Positions 18,506 through 27,880 of a DNA stretch of 64,000 nt are shown here, piece after piece. A program made the position numbers and the translations under genes. The notes under the pieces are model-generated. The model saw only the letters and a program-made list of their open reading frames with translations. It was not told where the DNA came from and made no database searches. The DNA comes from Gluconobacter morbifer G707 (GTDB taxonomy: Bacteria > Pseudomonadota > Alphaproteobacteria > Acetobacterales > Acetobacteraceae): contig NZ_AGQV01000001.1 of the NCBI RefSeq assembly GCF_000234355.1, positions 998,377 through 1,062,376 of the forward strand, in the 5' to 3' direction. Each line of letters begins with the position of its first letter. Position 1 is the stretch's first letter.

Positions 18506-19978
18506 ATGATATTTCGTGTTAGCAATCTCGGAAACCTAGGTAATCGGATGATGCAATATATGTCTGCATCATATTTTATAGATATTTTTCCTGAATCCCG
18601 CCTTGCAAATGTTTATCTCCCGGAATGGGGGATAGAATATAAGGATCTGGATAGTAAAGAGTTAGAAAAATTAAATATTCTGGAAATAGATGATTCTTTT
18701 GAAAATGCTAACGAAGTTATTGAAAAAATAAAAGAAATAAATCCAGATATAGTATACTTCACAGATTTTTTGCAGAAAATTTTTCTTTTCGGAGATCCCA
18801 AATTCTGGAGCCAGAAATTTGTAAATAAAGAAGAAACTGATATAGTTTTTTCCGAAAAAGAAATAGTAATAAATATTAGAAGTAAAGAATTGCTGCGTGG
18901 GTTGTGGCAGTATCCCATTTTGCCGATAGAATTTATTAAAAAAATTGTTAGAGAAACAAAATTAGAGCCTGTTTTTGTGGGGCAGATCGAAGATAATGCT
19001 TATTGTGATGAACTCAAAGAAAATTTCCCTTATGCTCGTTATATTAACCATGTATCTCCTCTCTTTGATTTCGAGGTATTGAGACGTTCAAAGAATTCAC
19101 TAGTAGCTATAAGTACGTTTTCATTCCTTGCTAACTGGCTGTCTGATTCTTCAAAAATAATATTACCCGTGTATGGATTTTATAGCTTTGCAGCCTCTCA
19201 TGGAGAAATAGACCTATTACCTATCGGAGATGAAAGATTCGTATTTTATTTACTTCCTTTTATAGGGGGTATTTCCGAAGCAAAAATGCGATCGATCTCT
19301 GAAGAAATATCAATAAAATCTTTTAATGTTTCAGAAGAAGATTTGAAGGCTGTTAAGTCAAGATTTCTTTCTTTTAAAGAAAATGAGGATGATACCTATG
19401 TAAATCCTACATGGTACCTAAGTCGATATCTTGATGCTTCTATGGATATAGCGAGAGGATTTTATCGAGATGCCAAGGATCATTTTTTAAGACGAGGGAT
19501 TTGGGAGGGGAAAATCCCAGATCATCCGAAAAATGAAGATAAAAAAATTGTGTCATTAAATAAAATAGCAATAATTAGCTCCACTTCCGAATATGATATT
19601 AAATATGAAGAAGAAGGTTTTGCAAAAAATTCAGTCGATTCAAGTGCTGTGGAGAGATATTCATTCCATACCAGTAGAGAGATTTTCCCTTGGTTGGAAA
19701 TTGATTTGGAGAAAGTCTGCAAGATATGTAGAATTGATATTTATAATAGGGATTGTAATGATCTGGTAAGAGATAGATGTATACCTCTTTATGTTTATGG
19801 ATCAGAAAAAAAAATTAGCTGGAATTTGGTGCATGTAGAGGAAAAATCATTTGGTGGAAGCTATAATGATCATTTAACTATTTATTTGTACCCCAATATT
19901 TTTGCAAGATTTGTTAAAATTACAACCCCCAATGATGACTGTCTTCATTTGAAAAAAGTTCATGTATATGGTGAATGA
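18506..19978 (+). CDS. AT-rich glycosyltransferase-like protein with C-terminal discoidin-like domain
   Basis: A 490-residue protein with strikingly AT-rich codons (AAA, ATA, TTT) unlike every neighbour. N-terminal part (1-270): begins FRVSNLGNLGNRMMQYMSA, resembling the opening of GT11/fucosyltransferase-like enzymes, with an alpha/beta pattern. Middle (about 308-335): WYLSRYLDASMDIARGFYRD and HFLRRGIWEGK, matching the short YLxxYPD/HYLxxGxxEGR module found next to bacterial glycosyltransferases. C-terminal (about 350-490): WLEIDL, RIDIYNR, RFVKIT and LHLKKVHVYG fit an F5/8 type C (discoidin) carbohydrate-binding fold. Likely surface-glycan synthesis, cargo of horizontal transfer. Flanked by IS remnants. 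Function is inference. Confidence 0.65.
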   Translation: MIFRVSNLGNLGNRMMQYMSASYFIDIFPESRLANVYLPEWGIEYKDLDSKELEKLNILEIDDSFENANEVIEKIKEINPDIVYFTDFLQKIFLFGDPKFWSQKFVNKEETDIVFSEKEIVINIRSKELLRGLWQYPILPIEFIKKIVRETKLEPVFVGQIEDNAYCDELKENFPYARYINHVSPLFDFEVLRRSKNSLVAISTFSFLANWLSDSSKIILPVYGFYSFAASHGEIDLLPIGDERFVFYLLPFIGGISEAKMRSISEEISIKSFNVSEEDLKAVKSRFLSFKENEDDTYVNPTWYLSRYLDASMDIARGFYRDAKDHFLRRGIWEGKIPDHPKNEDKKIVSLNKIAIISSTSEYDIKYEEEGFAKNSVDSSAVERYSFHTSREIFPWLEIDLEKVCKICRIDIYNRDCNDLVRDRCIPLYVYGSEKKISWNLVHVEEKSFGGSYNDHLTIYLYPNIFARFVKITTPNDDCLHLKKVHVYGE

Positions 19979-20030
19979 GCTACTTAAGTGCGACTGCAAA
20001 AACTGGAGAGCCTAAAGGCCGTTAATTGAT

Positions 20031-20415
20031 TTCCTATGCATTTGGGCGCGCGTTGATGACTACTGCGTCCTGAATGGGATTATCTTTGTTAATCGAAACG
20101 GTCTGCTCTGGCGCGATATGCCCTGAAAGTATGAGCTATTGCTGGAGACACTGGGGCGACATAGGTGTTTTCATACGGATGATGGGTGACCTGTCTTCCA
20201 AGAAGGCAGAGCCACAGGTCGTTATGATTGATGCGACCTAATCTCAAAGGCATGTCACGCGACTTCTAGCTTGCGGATAAAAAGGAGATCCAAGGCGACT
20301 GATCTAACGGACAAAAGGCAGCATAAATATGAAATTACATGTCGTCACAGGCTGGAATGGACATTCGCTCAACTTCTTCCTGACAGCAGATCAGATCAGA
20401 AATTACACGGGGTGA
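20031..20415 (+). pseudogene. Fragment of a second IS5-family transposase (IS427-like group)
   Basis: Translated in pieces, this reads VDDYCVLNGIIFVNRNGLLWRDMP, then stop codons and MIDATxxS-like motif remnants (VVMIDAT near 20222). This is the N-terminal region of the short two-ORF IS5/IS427 transposases. Several stops and frameshifts are present. It meets the next remnant head-on near 20415. Confidence 0.7.
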
Positions 20416-20419
20416 CTGC

Positions 20420-20992
20420 CTGAGCGTCTATAGGATGTACCTGTTTTTGTACGATAACTTTGACGGTTTGTTCTGCCAGTTTTTTTTGATGCGTCCTTTC
20501 TACAGGCCGGCCTTTTCAGCATTTGTATTGTGCTGCCTCAGGACTGCTATGAGTGCTGCGTTCAGGATCTGACTGAATGTCGGCAGATATTCGGCATTCC
20601 TCAGGGTTACGTCAAAGCGATTCAACAGAACTTCAATTGCGCCAGCCTGGGTCAGGCGCCCGCAGAACAGCCAGATCGTTTTGGCGTCAGGCGCCCGATC
20701 CGAGAGGCCGAATCCCAGAAAGCAAAGGGCAGGGAATCGTTGATCGGGTATCCTTTCCGTTCAACTGAGAGATTGTTCAAAGTCTTCTGGATCATCAGGA
20801 TCCTGAACATTGGTACCTGATCAAACGGAGGACGACTGCCTTCTTCCATTCGCATGGGCCAGAGCCTCGTCCAGATCGGATCGGAACAGTTCAAGATCTA
20901 CTGCCCGCGAAAACGCTTCGAGTTGATCATCAAGCCCGCTTAACCGAACAGGCCGGTCCTCAATAACATTCGAAGAAACCCGGCTGCTTCAT
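20420..20992 (-). pseudogene. 5' half of a second IS1031-like transposase
   Basis: Start at 20992 (MKQPGFFE), early stop, then frame-shifted pieces: RPPFDQVPMFRILMIQ, LNNLSVERKGYPINDSLPF, and near 20440-20560 NTNAEKAGL and NKPSKLSYKNR. It matches the N-terminal half of the copy at 17183-18233 but the catalytic half is missing, so it is cut off at the junction with the IS427-like remnant. Inactive. Confidence 0.8.
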
Positions 20993-21042
20993 GCTAGCTC
21001 CCTCCAATCAAGACAGAAAAAAAGAATTACAGAGAGCTATTC

Positions 21043-21075
21043 AAAAACCAAAGGGCTTTTTGAACCCTCCAAGCG
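21043..21075. repeat. Probable terminal inverted repeat of the second IS1031-like remnant
   Basis: CAAAGGGCTTTTTGAACCC lies just before the remnant transposase start, mirrored by the related stretch near 18290. Only one end is recognisable. Confidence 0.5.
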
Positions 21076-21105
21076 GCTGAACGAAAGTGGGGGTGGTCAG
21101 ATAGA

Positions 21106-21420
21106 TCAGAATTGACCCGCTGTGTTTCCTGTCCGCTTGGCGTCCTGTTCGCACATGTATTTTCCGTGTGCGGTGCTGCCGTACCAGAAGCTGCCGGAAA
21201 GGTGATAGACGTGCGTTGCGGTATTGACCCAGACCTTGTTGCAGTTCTCCATCTCGTCCTCTGAGGTCACTGTTACCTTTTCAGCGACCGGACGGACGGA
21301 GTTGTTGTCTGTCCGTTGCTGGGATGACCTGACAACGGCATCATCAATCTTGGGAGCGGCAGCCATTGCCGATCCTGTGAAAAGACCCATCATGAAAATT
21401 GAGTAGAGTACTTTTTTCAT
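21106..21420 (-). CDS. Small secreted protein with VWVNT/YHxxG (sunset-like) C-terminal motif
   Basis: A 104-residue protein with a clear signal peptide (KKVLYSIFMMGLFTGSAMA, cut after about residue 21). The C-terminal half reads KVWVNTATHVYHLSGSFWYG followed by GKYMCEQDAKRTGN, a pattern shared by many small exported proteins (called sunset domain in some annotations) of unknown role. A ribosome site AAGGAGCA precedes the ATG. The single mature Cys pair (ENCNK and YMCEQ) could form a disulfide. It lies just outside the IS remnant. Confidence 0.75.
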   Translation of the reverse strand: MKKVLYSIFMMGLFTGSAMAAAPKIDDAVVRSSQQRTDNNSVRPVAEKVTVTSEDEMENCNKVWVNTATHVYHLSGSFWYGSTAHGKYMCEQDAKRTGNTAGQF

Positions 21421-21671
21421 GACTGTATGCTCCTTGCTGGAATAAAGTCTGGGTCAAATCATACAATCAACTGAAGTATATGAGGAAAGTCACGAGATAT
21501 TTACTATACTATATAAAAATAAAAATTCTGTTATTGAAGCCTATTTCAGAAGTTTACTAACGAAACTGTGAATTTTCATTCTTTTGATGTCGGAAAGCAT
21601 TTTCTGGTTTTCTCTGAAGGCGCAAACGGACCGATGAAGCGAAAACTCGTGCAAAAGATTTTATTTGATAT

Positions 21672-21693
21672 TGATAATCGTTCTCACTTATCA
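21672..21693. promoter_or_regulatory. Fur-box-like palindrome upstream of the 21738 gene
   Basis: TGATAATCGTTCTCACTTATCA has perfect 6-base arms TGATAA/TTATCA and matches the classic Fur consensus GATAATGATAATCATTATC in its outer halves. It ends 44 bases before the ATG at 21738, a normal place for a promoter-overlapping operator. A TonB receptor gene lies convergently downstream, which fits iron control but does not prove it. Confidence 0.5.
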
Positions 21694-21737
21694 TGAATCC
21701 GGATGGATTATGTCGTCATCAGGGAAGGTAAGCCGTC

Positions 21738-22745
21738 ATGAGCGAGACGAGAGACAGCGTCGCAGGCTGGCACCTCAAGAAATCCAGGCCTTACCGGTGT
21801 CTGGATTATTTCAATCCCCGCGCATCATTTGCCGGGCAGGCCAACACGCTTGTCACCCGCTTCCGGGCCGTACAGGCGCTTTGCGAGGCTGGTGACCGGA
21901 CGATCGGTCTGACGCAGCTCCGGAACGAACTGGCGTTTCATCTCGTCAAGATGTCGCGCTGGTGGCAGTTCGAGTTCTGTCCCAATACGGTGCTGGGTGT
22001 CATGCCCTGCCTGTTCATTGCCTATGTTCAGGCTCATGTGGCGCGTGTCGTTGAGGACTGCTCCCTTTACGATCTCTTTACCCGCCAGAACTATCTTCAT
22101 GCCAATGACAGCGGACATGTCATGCTGCTGGGCCATGAAACCGGCTGGAAAACCGGCAGACGGACTTTTTTCGGCGTGGATGGCAAAAAGGGGTTTCGCG
22201 TTGGTGTTCTGGGAGGAGACGGGCTGCTGCGCTGGACGGGAAAAGTCTTTCAGGATTTTCCCCATGCCTGGTTACAGGGACGTCTCATCAGGGCGCAGCA
22301 GGACCGTGATCCCGTTGTGACGGAAGAGACACTTCATGCCATGGAAGAACATGCCCGACTCAGACCGTGGATCCAGAAGTATTTTCACGGCTGGAGCGAT
22401 GATGAAACCGTTCAGGATTATCGAGCGCTCCAGAAAGAACTTGAGGCCTGCAGAACGGTATTTGGCCGTGTCCAGTTTGAACCTCTGGAAAACAGCTTTG
22501 CATTCCGCATGACTGAAATTGCCTTCAGGAGACGCATGACGCTGGCCGATCTGGTGCATGAGATGGAGGGCACTGACCTGACGCACAGGGAGGCCAATGT
22601 CATCAAGCGTCAGGCCCGTGCCTATGTGGCGACTGCTCTTGACCGGATGCTGCGTGAAGAAAAAACGCTCATGCTGGACCGGGTCATTTCCTATCTGCCC
22701 CGGCGTTGCAGTCGGGGCGGACAATCGCCTGAAAATACGCCCTGA
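21738..22745 (+). CDS. Uncharacterised 335-residue protein behind a Fur-box-like site
   Basis: No family recognised. Soluble, Arg- and Trp-rich, no signal peptide and no clear membrane segment. N-terminal start SETRDSVAGWHLKK, a mixed alpha/beta middle with GHVMLLGHETGWKTGRR and FGVDGKKGFRVGVLGGDGLLRW, and a helical C-terminal half with several Glu/Arg-rich helices (about 185-320). Preceded by a good ribosome site (GGAAGG) and a palindrome like a Fur box, and followed by a strong terminator, so it is likely a single-gene transcriptional unit. Possible iron link; anything more would be guesswork. Confidence 0.7.
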   Translation: MSETRDSVAGWHLKKSRPYRCLDYFNPRASFAGQANTLVTRFRAVQALCEAGDRTIGLTQLRNELAFHLVKMSRWWQFEFCPNTVLGVMPCLFIAYVQAHVARVVEDCSLYDLFTRQNYLHANDSGHVMLLGHETGWKTGRRTFFGVDGKKGFRVGVLGGDGLLRWTGKVFQDFPHAWLQGRLIRAQQDRDPVVTEETLHAMEEHARLRPWIQKYFHGWSDDETVQDYRALQKELEACRTVFGRVQFEPLENSFAFRMTEIAFRRRMTLADLVHEMEGTDLTHREANVIKRQARAYVATALDRMLREEKTLMLDRVISYLPRRCSRGGQSPENTP

Positions 22746-22753
22746 CAGCGCAG

Positions 22754-22787
22754 GACCTGCATCTTGTGGTGGATGCAGGTCTTTTTT
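22754..22787 (+). terminator. Rho-independent terminator
   Basis: Stem GACCTGCATC/GATGCAGGTC (10 bases, loop of 8) followed by TTTTTT, 9 bases after the stop of the 335-residue gene. Confidence 0.85.
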
Positions 22788-22803
22788 GCAGAGCCTGACA
22801 GCG

Positions 22804-25088
22804 TCAGAACTGTTGCTGGATGCCGGTCAGGATCGTGCGCCGCAGTCCATATTGTGGGGCGCCCACGCCGATGCCGCTGCCGTCACGGATCAGATACGTG
22901 CGGTCAAAGAGGTTGGTTACGTCCAGACGGACCTGTGTGCCTTTCAGGTAAGGGACATGGAACAGGTTTTGAAAGACTGAACGATCGCCAGATTGAAGGT
23001 GGCGTATTGCGGGACGGAATCTCCGTTCGGGACGAGGCCGTCAGCACGTAGGCCGCTTCCATAAACCATGGTGGCGGACAGCATCAGGGGGTGATCCGTC
23101 TTGTGGAAGATCGTGTAGCTGCCACCAGCGGACGCCGTCCAGCGCTGGTCATGGTCCAGATGGATCCAGTGCTGGCGGATATAGGAGAGATCATCCGGAT
23201 CGAAGTTCCACTGGGCCGTCGTGATATCCTTGCCGATGGCACGGGACCAGGAAAAATTGCCGTACAGGGTGATGGGGCCACGGGTATAGTCGGTTGCAAA
23301 TTCGTAACCGTTGACCTGACCGCGCCGATAGTTGAAGGCGGACAGGATGACAGGTGAGCCGAACTGGCCTTCATCAATCATGTTTTTGGCAAGTTTGACG
23401 TAGGCATCGAAGGATGCGTGCCAGCCAGGCAGAAGGGTCTGGGCGAAGCCGGCATCGAAGTAGTGATCCCGTTCGGCCTTGACCATGCTGTTCTGGAACG
23501 TCCCAGGGGCTGCCGATGTATTGGCGAATTTGTAGAACGATGTTCCACCGACGACTTCAAATGGCGGCGGGGTGAAGTAGCGGGAATAGCCGGCGTGGAG
23601 CGTCCCCCCCTTCCATGGGTGATAGACGATGTTCAGGCGTGGGCTGACCTGTTTGGCGTGTGTGTATTCATCCACGCCATCAAAGCGCAGGCCATAATTG
23701 ATGGTCAGGTTCCGCAGAGGGCGCCATTCATCTTGGGCGTAGAGACCGTACATCCAGCCGGTGCGCCCGGAGCCGTCGTGAATGGTTTCGGGCGTGGCGG
23801 AATAGACGGGGTTGCCCTCGGCATCCGTTCCACTCTCCGGGAAGACGGTTGAATCCGACTTGGAGACATTACGCTCGACATAGATCTGGTATCCGAAGCG
23901 GACCGTATGATCCGGAGCGGCGCGCCATGTTCCATCGGTCTGGTTGCCGCTGGAAAAAACGGACCGTGCGGCGCGCTGGGCGATCCCGTTATAAACCAGG
24001 TCACCGACAGGGTCCGGGGAATAGCGCAGGGAACTGTAGCGGACGACGGCGGAGGTCTGGAGGCTGACCTTGCCCATTTCCTTCTGCAACGACAGGATGC
24101 CGAAGTCCGTGATTTCCTTCTGGTGTTCGTTCAGTGCACTGCTGTCCGTGCTTCCGTCCAAGGACTGGGCCAGACCGCTTCCGGCAAAGGATGGATTGGC
24201 GAACTGTCTCTGCTGCCCGGGATTGTTGGGAAGCTGATATTCCGCATTGGAAACGCCGGCCGTAAGGCTGATCCGCGTGTTTTCGTCCGCGGTGTAGCGG
24301 GCGTGTCCGAGGAAATGGTACTGATTAGTCAGATCATGCAATGCGTTGAATTTTGGTGTCGTATTCTCGATGCCGACGCGGTTGTGAACGAAATCTCCCG
24401 TTGCGAACCAGTCCCACTTTCCCTTGTGCCCGCCATACTGAAGGGAAGGAAAGAAGTAGTCGCGTGCGCCGCCGTAAATCGAGGCGGTACCCCCGGCATC
24501 CGAAAAACCGTTCTTGGTATTGATGTCGATGACGCCGGCCTGGAGAAAGCCGTATTCACTGGGAAGCGCTCCGGTTGTCAGGGCCATCGAATGCGCGAAG
24601 CGCGTCATGAGGCTCTGGCCGAAAACGCTCATGCCTTCCGGAAGCATGACGCCGTCCAGACGGAACTGGACTTCATTATGGTCGCCGCGGATATGGATCT
24701 GCCCGTAACTGTCCTGTGCAACACCGGGAGCCTGAAGGAGCACCTGATTGAGGGCGGCATTGTCGCCACCAGGAATGGTTTCGATATTCTTGCGGGAGAA
24801 GCTGTACCGTGTTGCGCCGGTGGAAGACTGAAGTTCGTCCCGCGCGTCTTCGAGATGGGCATTCACGCGGATATCGTCTTCACCCTGACGACTGGCTTCC
24901 GTTACGGTTGTTTTACGGTTCGATTTCTTCCGTTCGAAGTTGGAACGTGTTGAATCCGTATTGTCATCCGCTGTTGTTTTGTCAGCGGATGGCGAACCGG
25001 AGGCGGTCTGGGCCTGGAGGGAGCCAGACAGCGGAACAAGGGCAATCGTGCAGAGAAGAAAAAAACGCGTGGTGCCGTAAAAACGCAT
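22804..25088 (-). pseudogene. TonB-dependent outer-membrane receptor, frameshifted near the C-terminus
   Basis: Start ATG 25088 with signal peptide (RFFLLCTIALVPLSGSLQAQ); an open frame further upstream to 25370 is not coding-like. A plug domain (NAALNQVLLQAPGVAQDSYG, VQFRLDGVMLPEG) is followed by a long beta barrel with the receptor-type NLTINYGLRFDGVDEY and SRYFTPPPFE. The open frame ends at 22944. A one-base loss in TTTT at 22967-22970 (+ strand) breaks it: the other frame continues as QVRLDVTNLFDRTYLIRDG and APQYGLRRTILTGIQQQF to 22804. Without it the barrel lacks its last strands and terminal Phe. Real mutation or sequencing error cannot be told from sequence alone. Confidence 0.82.
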
Positions 25089-25136
25089 GTCGGTGCTCGG
25101 AATTGATAGAGAGAACTGAGTCTTTCTATCTGTAAA

Positions 25137-25151
25137 TGTTATAACATAACA
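25137..25151. promoter_or_regulatory. Short inverted repeat in the divergent receptor/panE region
   Basis: TGTTATAACATAACA has arms TGTTAT/ATAACA, 49 bases upstream of the receptor start. It could be an operator or overlap a -10 region; low support. Confidence 0.3.
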
Positions 25152-25268
25152 ACCTGAAAACGTGTCTGCTCTCGATGTCTGGAAACTGCGTGGCAGGAAG
25201 GACACAGTCCGGTTATCTCCATGGACGTGGAATGTTATCGCGTGCGGGTGCTGGAGGAGAAGGAAAAG

Positions 25269-26171
25269 ATGCAGATATCGGTGATCGGAGCAGGCGCGGT
25301 CGGATGCCATGTCGGTGGTCTGCTCGCGCTGGCGGGGCATGATGTCGTTCTGCTGGGACGCAGCGCCCATGTTGATGCGATCAACAGTCGCGGTCTGCTG
25401 CTGGAAGGACAGGGTTTTCGAAAAACCGTGCAGCTCCGTGCCGTGACGGAAGCTTCCCGGCTACCGCAGTCCGATCTCGTGCTGGTCTGTGTGAAATGCA
25501 CCGATACGGCGGAGGCTGGCAGGATGATCCGTCCTGCCCTGAAAGCGGATACGGTGATTGTCAGTCTTCAGAATGGCATGGGGAACAGTGCCCTTCTCGA
25601 AGACATCACCGGTCGGCCTGTTATTCCCGCGATCGTTTATATCGCTGTGGAAATGACGGGGCCAGGGCATGTTCTGCATCGGGGTGGGAAAAGGCTGCTG
25701 ATCGGCGCGTCTGACAGCAGTCCGGAGCTTGCGCGACGGTTGAGTGAGGTCGGGCTGCCAACCACCGTGACCGAAGACATCCAGGTGGCATTATGGAGCA
25801 AGCTGGTCATCAACTGCGCCTGCAATGCGCTTTCGGCTGTCGGTCCGATGTCTTACGGGCCGTTGCTGGAGATTGTGGATGTGCGGGAGGTCATGGCAGA
25901 TATCGTGCGGGAATGTCTGTGCGTTGCGGCAGCCTGTGGGATTTCACTTCCTGCGGACATGCTGGAGAAGGTTCTGGAGATTGGCAGGATCATGCCGAAG
26001 CAGAAATCATCCATGGCGCAGGACATGATTCGCCGCAGGCCGACTGAAATCGACTTCCTGAACGGCTATGTCGTGCGGATGGGGAAAGCGCTGGACGTGC
26101 CTACGCCGGTCAATCAGACGCTTGTGAGCGTCCTGAAGATCCTTGAAACCCGGCATCAGGATGCTGGCTGA
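25269..26171 (+). CDS. panE: Ketopantoate reductase-family protein (2-dehydropantoate 2-reductase)
   Basis: About 300 residues from ATG 25269, chosen because GGAGGAGAAGG sits just before it; an open frame begins at 25221. Rossmann fold start ISVIGAGAVGCHVGG, the family Lys in ALWSKLVINCACNALSA and a helical C-terminal domain (EIDFLNGYVV). It would reduce 2-dehydropantoate to pantoate with NADPH for CoA synthesis. Family members of similar length act on other 2-keto acids, so substrate is probable rather than certain. Cytoplasmic; single gene. Confidence 0.85.
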   Translation: MQISVIGAGAVGCHVGGLLALAGHDVVLLGRSAHVDAINSRGLLLEGQGFRKTVQLRAVTEASRLPQSDLVLVCVKCTDTAEAGRMIRPALKADTVIVSLQNGMGNSALLEDITGRPVIPAIVYIAVEMTGPGHVLHRGGKRLLIGASDSSPELARRLSEVGLPTTVTEDIQVALWSKLVINCACNALSAVGPMSYGPLLEIVDVREVMADIVRECLCVAAACGISLPADMLEKVLEIGRIMPKQKSSMAQDMIRRRPTEIDFLNGYVVRMGKALDVPTPVNQTLVSVLKILETRHQDAG

Positions 26172-26245
26172 TCCGGGGATTCAGAGAGAAACCCGGAGGG
26201 ACAGGGAGGCAGAGCTGAAACGTCAGCCTACCCCCTGTTGCCAGT

Positions 26246-27880
26246 TCAGGGTGTGTTGTTCTGAGGAGAATCCATGGGGAGGGATGGCAGCGCGTTGCTG
26301 CCTCCCCGTCCCGGGACAGCGGGGGCCGGAGAGGCAAGGTTTTCAAACCTTTCCGGATGCTGGGATGTCGTAACGTCTCCTGCCGGTTTCGGGTGATGAA
26401 GACCGTCATACTGCAGGGGCTGGATGGATAGGGTCTGATCCATCGTCGGCAGGTTCCGGGTGGTCCAGCCGCCACCCAGGCTGCGGATCAGATCCACGTC
26501 GGCCCTGAAGAGCCGTGTGGCGACTTCGACCTGATGGATACGGCTCTCAAGTGTATTTTCCTGACTGACAATGGCTTCCAGATACGTTCCGACCCCGCCC
26601 TGATAGAGGGTCATAGTCATGTTCTGGGTTGCGAGATTGGCTTTGACGGCGGCTTCCAGCGCCTCGTTTTCCCGCGCAAGACGATTGGTCAGGGACAGGC
26701 CGTCTTCCACTTCCCGGAAAGCGGACAGGACCTTCATGCGATATTCGTCCCGTGTTTCGCGATAGGCGGACCAGCTTCTCTGAAGTTCCGCGCGGCGCAG
26801 ACCTCCATCGAACAGCGGCATGTTCAGCGTGGCGCCGTAAGTCCAGAGGGAATTGGCCAGATTGGCGAGATCAAAGCCATTGGCCTGGAACCCGCCATCC
26901 AGTTTGAGGGCGATATGAGGATAGAATGCCGCGCGCGCGATGCCGATGTCACGGTTGGCCTGTGCCATTCTGCGTTCCGAGGCGGCAATATCAGGCCGTC
27001 TCTGAAGCAGGGCCGAGGGAACGCCGCTGGGAATTGACGGCGCGAAGAGGCTGAATGTCGGCATAGCAGGGATGTGGAAGCTGGAAGGCGATGAGTTTGT
27101 CAGGACGGCAATGGCGTGTTCCGTGACCTGCCGGGCGGCTTGGATGTCCAGTCTTGCGGCCTGCGTCGTGTAGAGCTGTGCCTGTGCGCGTGCCAGATCG
27201 AGACGTGGAGCGGCCTGGTTCTGCACCTGATTTTCCGTGATGCGAATGGCGCGCTGATAATAGTTGATGGACTGTTCATAAACGGCATCCTGCGCGTCAT
27301 ATCCACGGATCTGAATATAATCGCGTGCCAGTTCGGCCTGTGTGCTCAGGCGGGCCATGGCGAAATTGGCTGCCCGTTCCTGCGCGAACTGCTTCTGGGC
27401 CCGGACGCGGTTTCGGATGGACGACCAGAAGTCCGGCTCCCAGGAGGCCAGGCCGCCATAATCCTCATCCGTCTGGGTCAGGGTGGCACCGTTCCGGAAA
27501 AGACGGTCGGCCGACTGTTTGTTGTCGGAGGCTCCGGCGGCGAGGCTCGCATGTGGCAGCAGTTCGGACCGCGCCGCCACGACAAGCGCCCGCGCCTGTA
27601 TGAAGCGTTCCGCCGCGGCCTGGATGTCTCCGTTGTCGGAGGTTGCGCGGCTTTCGAGATCGTTCAGCAGGGGATCATGAAACATGGTCCACCAGTCTTC
27701 CGGCAAAGCCGTATCAGCCGGCGTGGCAATCGCGAAAGGAGCCTGCCCCTGCCAGTTGCCGGGGATGACGAAGTTTGGTTGGTGATAGGCGGGGGCGAGA
27801 TCGCAGGCGGAAAGCCCCAGAAGGGACAGCGCCGATCCGCAGGCGAGACCCATGCGCCGGAACGTGGTCATCAGCATCAC
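26246..27880 (-). CDS. RND efflux outer-membrane factor (NodT-family lipoprotein)
   Basis: A 544-residue TolC-like protein. Signal peptide with lipobox LSACD around residue 25, then ADLAPAYHQPNF-like opening of NodT/OprM factors and two TolC-type repeats (helical hairpin plus barrel strands), including the family marks VPSALLQRRPDI and RIHQVEVATRLF. The last about 70 residues form a Pro-rich tail not usual in the family. It is the third gene of the RND operon and overlaps the adaptor gene stop by 4 bases. It forms the exit duct across the outer membrane. Confidence 0.9.
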   Translation of the reverse strand: MMLMTTFRRMGLACGSALSLLGLSACDLAPAYHQPNFVIPGNWQGQAPFAIATPADTALPEDWWTMFHDPLLNDLESRATSDNGDIQAAAERFIQARALVVAARSELLPHASLAAGASDNKQSADRLFRNGATLTQTDEDYGGLASWEPDFWSSIRNRVRAQKQFAQERAANFAMARLSTQAELARDYIQIRGYDAQDAVYEQSINYYQRAIRITENQVQNQAAPRLDLARAQAQLYTTQAARLDIQAARQVTEHAIAVLTNSSPSSFHIPAMPTFSLFAPSIPSGVPSALLQRRPDIAASERRMAQANRDIGIARAAFYPHIALKLDGGFQANGFDLANLANSLWTYGATLNMPLFDGGLRRAELQRSWSAYRETRDEYRMKVLSAFREVEDGLSLTNRLARENEALEAAVKANLATQNMTMTLYQGGVGTYLEAIVSQENTLESRIHQVEVATRLFRADVDLIRSLGGGWTTRNLPTMDQTLSIQPLQYDGLHHPKPAGDVTTSQHPERFENLASPAPAVPGRGGSNALPSLPMDSPQNNTP

